Assembly: GCA_033060915.1 (NCBI GenBank)
Contig: CM065390.1
Location: 20,079,001 to 20,143,000, forward strand
DNA length: 64,000 nt
From: Euryodendron excelsum
Taxonomy: Eukaryota > Streptophyta > Magnoliopsida > Ericales > Pentaphylacaceae
Direction: 5' to 3'
In this document: positions 58,651-64,000 of the stretch, piece after piece
Layout of the letters: each line of letters starts with the position of its first letter
How positions within the stretch are numbered: the stretch's first letter is position 1
Translations under genes and position numbers: made by a program
The notes under the pieces: generated by a model
What the model saw: the letters and a program-made list of their open reading frames with translations, nothing else
Told to the model about the DNA's origin: nothing
Database searches by the model: none

Positions 58651-59869
58651 TAATGTGCCCCAATTAAAACATCTAAGTGAAATTTGATATTTTTTCCATT
58701 CAAAATGATACAAAATCTTTTATATCGCCAAAATTAAAATTAAATCATCATATACTCTCATCAAAATTTTGTTCTAACAAAATTAAAGTTAAAATGTTAC
58801 CTTTAGTGTTAAAATCCAATGATTATATAATATTTTTTTGTTATAGAATGTCCAGAGCTCATGTAGGATCACTCTCTATACAAATTGGGAGCGGCTCAAG
58901 CATTAAGCAATAAATCACTTGCTTTAGTCTCCCAATTTAAAAAGAGCCCAAAATTTTGAAGTCCGATGCACTATAGTTAAGACTTTGAATGCTTGGATAT
59001 ATTTTCTGAAAAAAGGGCCTCAGTTCAAGTGTGAACCACAGAGAAAAAAATAAAGGGGCCAGTCCAAATTAGAAGAAAGACCCCAAAAAAAAAAAAGAAA
59101 AGGCGGCAGTTCAAATGAAAAAAAAAAAGCCCAAAATAAAATTAAAAAAATACCCAAATCAACTAAAGTAGTTAACTTGAAAAAATATTTTTAAAATTTT
59201 TTTAACTACATACAGCTATGTCAATATAAAGGTGGTCAAAATTTTAACATATACTTTTAATGTATAAATGTTCATAAGTTTAGACTCTCTCAACACTCAT
59301 TCTTTTTTGTACAAACACAATTTTCAAGCTGAAAAGAAATTGATAAATCTTATCGAAGCATCATCAAACCACTTGTTGAGGTAAATTTTTTATTTTTTTA
59401 TAGAAGGATCTTTGTTTGATTTGTCTTTTATCAAAATCTATTCAATATGTATTTGATTTTGTGGCTTATCTACATATTTATAGAATATTATTTTATCTAC
59501 TAAAATAAAAAATAAAAAAAATTCTACTGTTTGAGATGTTAAATTGAACAAAATTTAATTTTTTTTTTTTTTTTTTTGTTGTTATTTGTGGGTTATCTAG
59601 GGGTAGTCACTATGGTGAAATTTGAAAAATCATTTTTTTTATTCCGTTGGTTTCCAATTTTTTATTTTGTTGATTAGATTAATTTTGATTGGGGAATAAC
59701 AGCGGGCACAGTATGGATACAATATATTTTTTTGTCCAAAAAAATCGTTATTTAAAATTATCACGTTAGGCCTTAAATTATCTAGAACTAACCCTGATAT
59801 AGACTCTATAAACTATATGCATTGCATAAATGATGCATGTCATAAGGGGTGTAGGAAGTAATTTAGCAG
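58651..59869. other. Non-coding DNA
   Basis: A-rich and T-rich runs (59075-59130, 59560-59580). An unremarkable 78-residue frame is at 58677-58913. No gene supported. Confidence 0.4.
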
Positions 59870-60300
59870 CATGCATGTGTTTACATTTCTGATCTGGATG
59901 GCAATTGTACACTAACGTTTGAATTTGTGAGACAGGATCTCAAACTAGCTTCCACCAATGGCTTCCTCAAGCACTTCATCGACCTCAAACCAATTTCCAT
60001 CAATGGTTATGCAATTAGAGGTGTCCGAGTCAACTCAGACACACTAAGCTCTCCTAGTCTAATCAAAGGCAGACACTTTGTTAATGAGTAATTTTAGAAC
60101 ACACTACATAATAGACCATAGGAGAGATTGGTTCAATCATAATGTTAACTTTGAATGGTTTTGGAAAACCCCAACTGTTGCTTTGATAGATTTTTCTTCT
60201 TGATTTTATGCTACAGTTGCAAGTCCCGTAAATTTTTGGAAAACCCCAACTGTTCCTCAAGCACTTGCTTTGTTTATAGATTTTTCTTCTTGATTTTTTG
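59870..60300 (+). pseudogene. Gag-like (UBN2 family) gene remnant, copy A
   Basis: A start at 59958 gives 'MASSSTSSTSNQFPSMVMQL', a Ser/Thr-rich opening typical of copia gag and UBN2 proteins. A stop follows near 60042. The upstream 'TACACTAACGTTTGAA' leader (59909-59924) and the downstream 60066-60230 segment both recur in copy B (60760-60775 and 61472-61625). Copy A lacks the gag core that copy B has, so about 0.5 kb was lost. Confidence 0.5.
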
Positions 60301-60719
60301 CACAAATCCTGAGTCGGTCATTAGAGACGACCTTCGAAAAAGGACGAAATAGCTCATAGCCCGGTGTGGCTCCCCTTTAAACCTATTACTTTTTTATTAA
60401 TCACTAGTTATCATAAGAGAATAATGCCGTCTCGAATTAATTACTTGAACTCTTGCTTTACATCTCTAATAATATCTTACTTAGGTAGGGTGATTGTCTT
60501 AGGAAATAGCGGAAAACTTTAATAGTTAATTTGAAAATATATCAAGGATACAAAATCCAATGGTTACAAAAACATTTTTTTTTTTTTTTTACAGTGTGCC
60601 TACACATTCGATCAATCGACTACTCATTCAAGTTCAAGTCAGGCACAAGGAATTGTAGAAAAAAAAAGTCCACTATTGCTGGGGCGGTGTCTAGCAAGGT
60701 GATTGGGCAATTAAATGAT

Positions 60720-61640
60720 TTAACAGGATGACATGTTTTACATTTCTCATATGCATTGCAATTATACACTAACGTTTGAACCAGCTGTGACGGAGGGCAG
60801 CACTTCCTCGATTGCGTACTACCCTTACCCCTCGGAGTTTCATTGTCCCCGACGAGCTCTCTGAAAACAACCACTTGAGTGGAAATCGCTGATGCTCGAC
60901 TTTATTGAATGTCGAGGCTTGGTTGGTTTCATTAATGGAACGGTTGAGGCTCCAGTTGAAAGGGTCACCATCTCCGTTGCTGGTGGTGGTGATTCTGCCA
61001 GCCGAACAAAAGACATTCAGAATGAGCATTACAGGTCCTGGAAAAGATCAGACGGTCCCGTACGGAGATGGATCCTTGCTACGCTCACCAAAAGCATCCT
61101 CCTTCAGGTGCTGCGCTTTAAAACTGCTAAAGATTTGTGGACGGGTTTGGAGAAAATGTATGATCCATATCGAGCTCCTTCTCAACCTGGTAAGCTCACT
61201 TTATTTATTTATTCATTTGTTGGTTATGACCTAGAATTTGTTTTGAGGGGCCAACGTAATTTTTTTAAAAAAATTTGTAAGAATCAATATAAAATTTCTT
61301 GAATTTTGAAAAGGCCAATAAACTAAGTTTTGTTGTAAATACCTAAAAATTTATAAGAGATATAGGGAGTTTTAAAAATTTTGGGGGAGACCCATCGCCT
61401 CTATCATGACGAGTGTTTAAGTTAATTTATGTACATCTCGACTAATTTTTTTTTGACCTGATTAGAGACAGGTCACCTTGTTAATGAGTAAGTTTAGAAC
61501 ACACCACATAATAGTTCATAGGAGAGATTGCTTGATTTATAACGTCAACGTGAATGGTTTGGAAAGCCTCAACTGTTGCTTTGACACATTTTTCTTCTTG
61601 ATCTGCTGCTGCAGTGGCAACCTGCAGTATGAAAAATCAA
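60720..61640 (+). pseudogene. Gag-like (UBN2 family) gene remnant, copy B
   Basis: After the shared leader, 60795-60890 is eroded, with a frameshift near 60880. 60892-61195 then reads 'MLDFIECRGLVGFINGTVEA', 'SWKRSDGPVRRWILATLTKS' and 'TAKDLWTGLEKMYD'. This is the gag core of copia-type retroelements (UBN2/Retrotran_gag). The shared tail follows at 61472-61640. No pol was found, so it is either a retroelement fragment or a captured gag gene duplicated in tandem. Not functional as it stands. Confidence 0.62.
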
Positions 61641-61649
61641 TTGCCTGCA

Positions 61650-62358
61650 ATTCTGGAAGAGTAATTCCGAATTCATCTCAGTATTCAAGCTTTTTAAAAA
61701 CCACAGACATTAACGGTGGTCCACCTTGCCTCTGAAAATAATCATAAAAAAAATTTACCATTGAACATTGTTTGAAAATTTCAGTTTCAAATTTCAAATA
61801 AAAAAGGATGCGACCCTAAAACGGGTACTTGGGAAAGCTCGGAACTAATTTTATTGGGTGTTAAATGACCCGTCCAAAGTGAGCCGTAATTTGGTAACCC
61901 GAAACAAGAATCTGTGTGCCGCCCTTCTCCGCATCGGCTTTATCTTTACATGATCTTCTTCTCCTTTTATGCATCTACTCACTGTGACCACCGCACCTAT
62001 AATCTTCCATCCCTTAGTAAGAACATCAATACTCACAAGAACAAAATCAATGAAATGGGATACTAAAATTGATTGGTTAACCTTGAATTGGTGAATTGAA
62101 TTAAGAGGAAATTTTTAGTGTGACTGAAAATTCAAGTTGTCTAAACTTTAAGTGAAGTCTCTCTGAAATCAACTATTGACAAACTACTTGCAGATTAAAA
62201 CAGTTTCAAATTAAAATCTATCTGTCCATGTTCTAGTTTAGCTTAGGTGGTTCTGAACTAGTTTGAACCAAATTTTAGATTTCCCAAACAGGCCCTTAAC
62301 AACCATCTCTCTAAGTGACCATTTTTCTATCCATTTAAGATCTTAAAAAAAAAAAATG
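61650..62358. other. Non-coding DNA
   Basis: A 'CCCAAACAGGCCCTTAA' phrase at 62282-62298 resembles a hAT-MITE end. No matching left end was found. Confidence 0.35.
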
Positions 62359-62576
62359 GATGGTATGTTTGGATATTTGATTTGTCAAGCTGAAAAAAGA
62401 TAAATTTGTTATAAATATTTAATTTTTATGGCAACCAAACAAAGAGTGACTTCTTTGATAAATAGCTATTTTTTCCCCTCATTTTCCTAAGCTAACAAAA
62501 AACAAATAGATTTAATTTCTTTTCTTATTTTTTTCATTTTTCTTTCTCTTTACAAGTCTAATATCCAAATAGTTGG
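62359..62576. mobile_element. Possible MITE (~218 bp)
   Basis: 'GGTATGTTTGGATATTTGA' on the left pairs with 'CTAATATCCAAATAGTTGG' on the right. The interior is T-rich. TSD not resolved. Confidence 0.4.
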
Positions 62577-62630
62577 CAAAAGACCTAAGCATCGAAAACC
62601 AGTTCACATGTGTGATTGGGATTTGCATCC

Positions 62631-62874
62631 TAGTTAGTAAATCCTTGTGCTATTCACGTATAATATTCGTACGTATGTATAAATGATAAAAACTTTCATT
62701 TTCCATCCAAATCTGAAACTTAATTAAAAATACTCGATTTTTTTAGTTTAACCATATAGTACAAGTATTAAACGTTTTACGTATTATACTTTTGAAAAAA
62801 ACTCGATTAAAAATTATATATGATTTAATATTACTGTGGCATATTATTAATTATATACTTAATATATAATTAAT
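62631..62874. repeat. Dispersed repeat, copy 2
   Basis: Same sequence as 39858-40095, including 'TATAATATTCGTACGTATGTATAAAT' and 'ATTATTAATTATATACTTAATATATAAT' wording. Confidence 0.75.
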
Positions 62875-63093
62875 AAACATCTAACTGTTATTGAAAGAAC
62901 AAACCGTTATCAACGTTTTGTAAGCACGTCCCAGAGAGATAATAAAACCAAGCATGACTTGGGTAAATTGAGATTACAATTGAAAATTTAAAACATAAAT
63001 ATTGAAAAGATTGAAAGATTACCAGAAGCGCTGAGCTACTGGAGATCTGATACTTAAAACTAACTACAAAGATTTAATACAAGAGAATTCTAG
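62875..63093. other. Non-coding DNA before the GA repeat
   Basis: Nothing recognised. Confidence 0.35.
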
Positions 63094-63118
63094 AGAGAGA
63101 GAGAGAGAGAGAGAGAGA
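63094..63118. repeat. GA microsatellite (~13 repeats)
   Basis: Pure GA run. On the minus strand a CCTATTTATACCC TATA-like box lies about 45 bp upstream of it (63160-63175). Confidence 0.92.
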
Positions 63119-63384
63119 CTTGGCTTCTGAATTGACCTACCTCAAAACATGGAGTGAAAGGGTATAAATAGGCAAATTTTGACCGTTGATCCACATGTTT
63201 GATTTCTGTAGAAGAGCATGCGTGATGATGACTGTCGGCCACATACAGTTGATTTGTCTTTTGTTGTGAATAATAAAAAAGTCAAAATTACTGTAGCACT
63301 TTTGTCTTTTTGTTGGAAAGTGGTATTGCGGTCACTAAATGTTGATCTGTTGGTTACTGCTGGGTGTGACAGCCTTTGGATCTT

Positions 63385-64000
63385 GTTTGGACTGGACTGA
63401 AGATACCATAACAATCATCTTCATTATCTTGTGCTAGGTTAGTTGAGAAGACTCAGGAATCTTGATCTGGAATTGCTTGGGATTCATTGTCATCACTGTC
63501 ACAAAGGGATGATAGTGTCTCCATTAATTGTTGACGGAGCTCCTTCTTGGTTTTTGTTGTAGCTAATTTGGATAGATTCTAGCTTTTGCTAAGCAGAAAC
63601 TAAAGATTGGCATCCGTAGAAATTGTTGGATGGTTTTGGAAGAATTTGTGAACAATTTGAGCGGTCACTTGTTGATTTTTTCAATTATCACACCATTTAA
63701 CTCGAAAGGCCGAAACAAGGTAGGGAAAGGAGTCTTGAGAGAAAGTAGTATAATTTCAAGAGCAAATCCACGAAATAGAAAATTTGGCCATAAAAAGTAA
63801 GATTGTGAGAAATTTGGAGAGGAAATGACTGGGTATAATTTTGTCTTGATAGATAATGGCAGCTTCTTGAATAGAGGGAGGAAAGATTTGAGTAACAACT
63901 CCAAAATGGAACTACCATTTGTAAAACCAATTAGAAATTCTAAAGGAAAATTGTTTTGGAAAGTAAACAGCCAAGAGTGACTGAATGTTGAGTTTTGAAA
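63385..64000 (-). pseudogene. Unidentified minus-strand protein-coding remnant at the right edge
   Basis: Read from 63990 leftward, long coherent frames continue across the edge: 63930-63665 with 'SFLPLFKKLPLSIKTKLYP', 'SYFLWPNFLF' and 'LKTPFPTLFRPFELNG'. After a frame change near 63670 come 'AQIVHKFFQNH', 'TKTKKELRQQLMETLSSLCD' and 'VQTRSKGCHTQQ', then a stop near 63365. Composition is protein-like and stops are few, but I recognise no domain. A TATA-like box follows downstream at about 63165 in the same direction. A retroelement or pararetrovirus-like origin is possible; this is a guess from layout. Confidence 0.35.

Noticed and set aside
1..64000. CRISPR array, bacterial operons, tRNA or rRNA genes
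   Set aside because: The tandem arrays are LTR or microsatellite repeats. No tRNA cloverleaf or rRNA core sequence was recognised. The tRNA-like words are retroelement primer sites.

Overview
This window is a repeat-dominated, AT-rich piece of plant nuclear DNA, most likely from a eudicot. The evidence is the transposon families (Ty1/copia of the Sirevirus type, Ty3/gypsy-like elements with a tRNA-Asp-like primer site, hAT transposase and hAT-like MITEs), long GA/TA/AC microsatellites, and intron-containing fragments of a plant chromatin-remodelling gene. I see no intact host protein gene, no tRNA or rRNA, and nothing bacterial. All boundaries were worked out by eye from repeats and target-site duplications (TSDs). 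Divergence figures are rough counts over sampled segments.

Region by region. (1) 1-14,500: a degenerate hAT transposase gene on the minus strand is split by an 11.9-kb Sirevirus (1019-12965, minus strand, TSD AATGA). The Sirevirus has 2.2-kb LTRs, a primer binding site, gag, pol, a third envelope-like ORF, and polypurine tracts. (2) 14,500-20,640: non-coding DNA with GA repeats, a 0.36-kb tandem duplication and a MITE. (3) 20,648-29,791: a non-autonomous gypsy-like LTR element (TSD GTAAG) without pol. Two solo LTRs sit inside it: one of an unassigned family (23994-25355, TSD GGATA) and one of the Sirevirus family seen on the left (25939-27906, TSD CTCTA). (4) 30,500-35,250: a broken LTR carrying a hAT-type MITE (TSD ATGGTATG), a possible copia LTR, and three further MITE-like elements, one with an exact 8-bp TSD. 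(5) 38,776-39,400: exon remnants of a BRAHMA-type SNF2 ATPase, with a nonsense codon at the ATP-binding lysine. (6) 42,364-52,973: a copia element bounded by 0.5-kb LTRs and one TSD (TATTT), whose inside is a giant palindrome. A sense gag piece is followed by an antisense pol, a 25-bp loop, and a sense pol. (7) 53,000-64,000: mostly anonymous DNA with local duplications, a possible short minus-strand gene, gag-like (UBN2) remnants in two tandem copies, another MITE-like element, and an unidentified protein-coding remnant at the right edge.

How parts work together. The Sirevirus parts form one normal retroelement: LTR promoter, gag/protease/integrase/RT/RNase H, and an extra ORF with its own promoter-like leader. 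They are now inactive. Catalytic Asp codons in protease and integrase read Asn, and several stops look like C-to-T changes. The palindromic copia element is the most unusual object. Any transcript from its 5' LTR would fold into a hairpin of more than 3 kb of double-stranded pol RNA, so it is a candidate natural source of silencing RNA against its own family.
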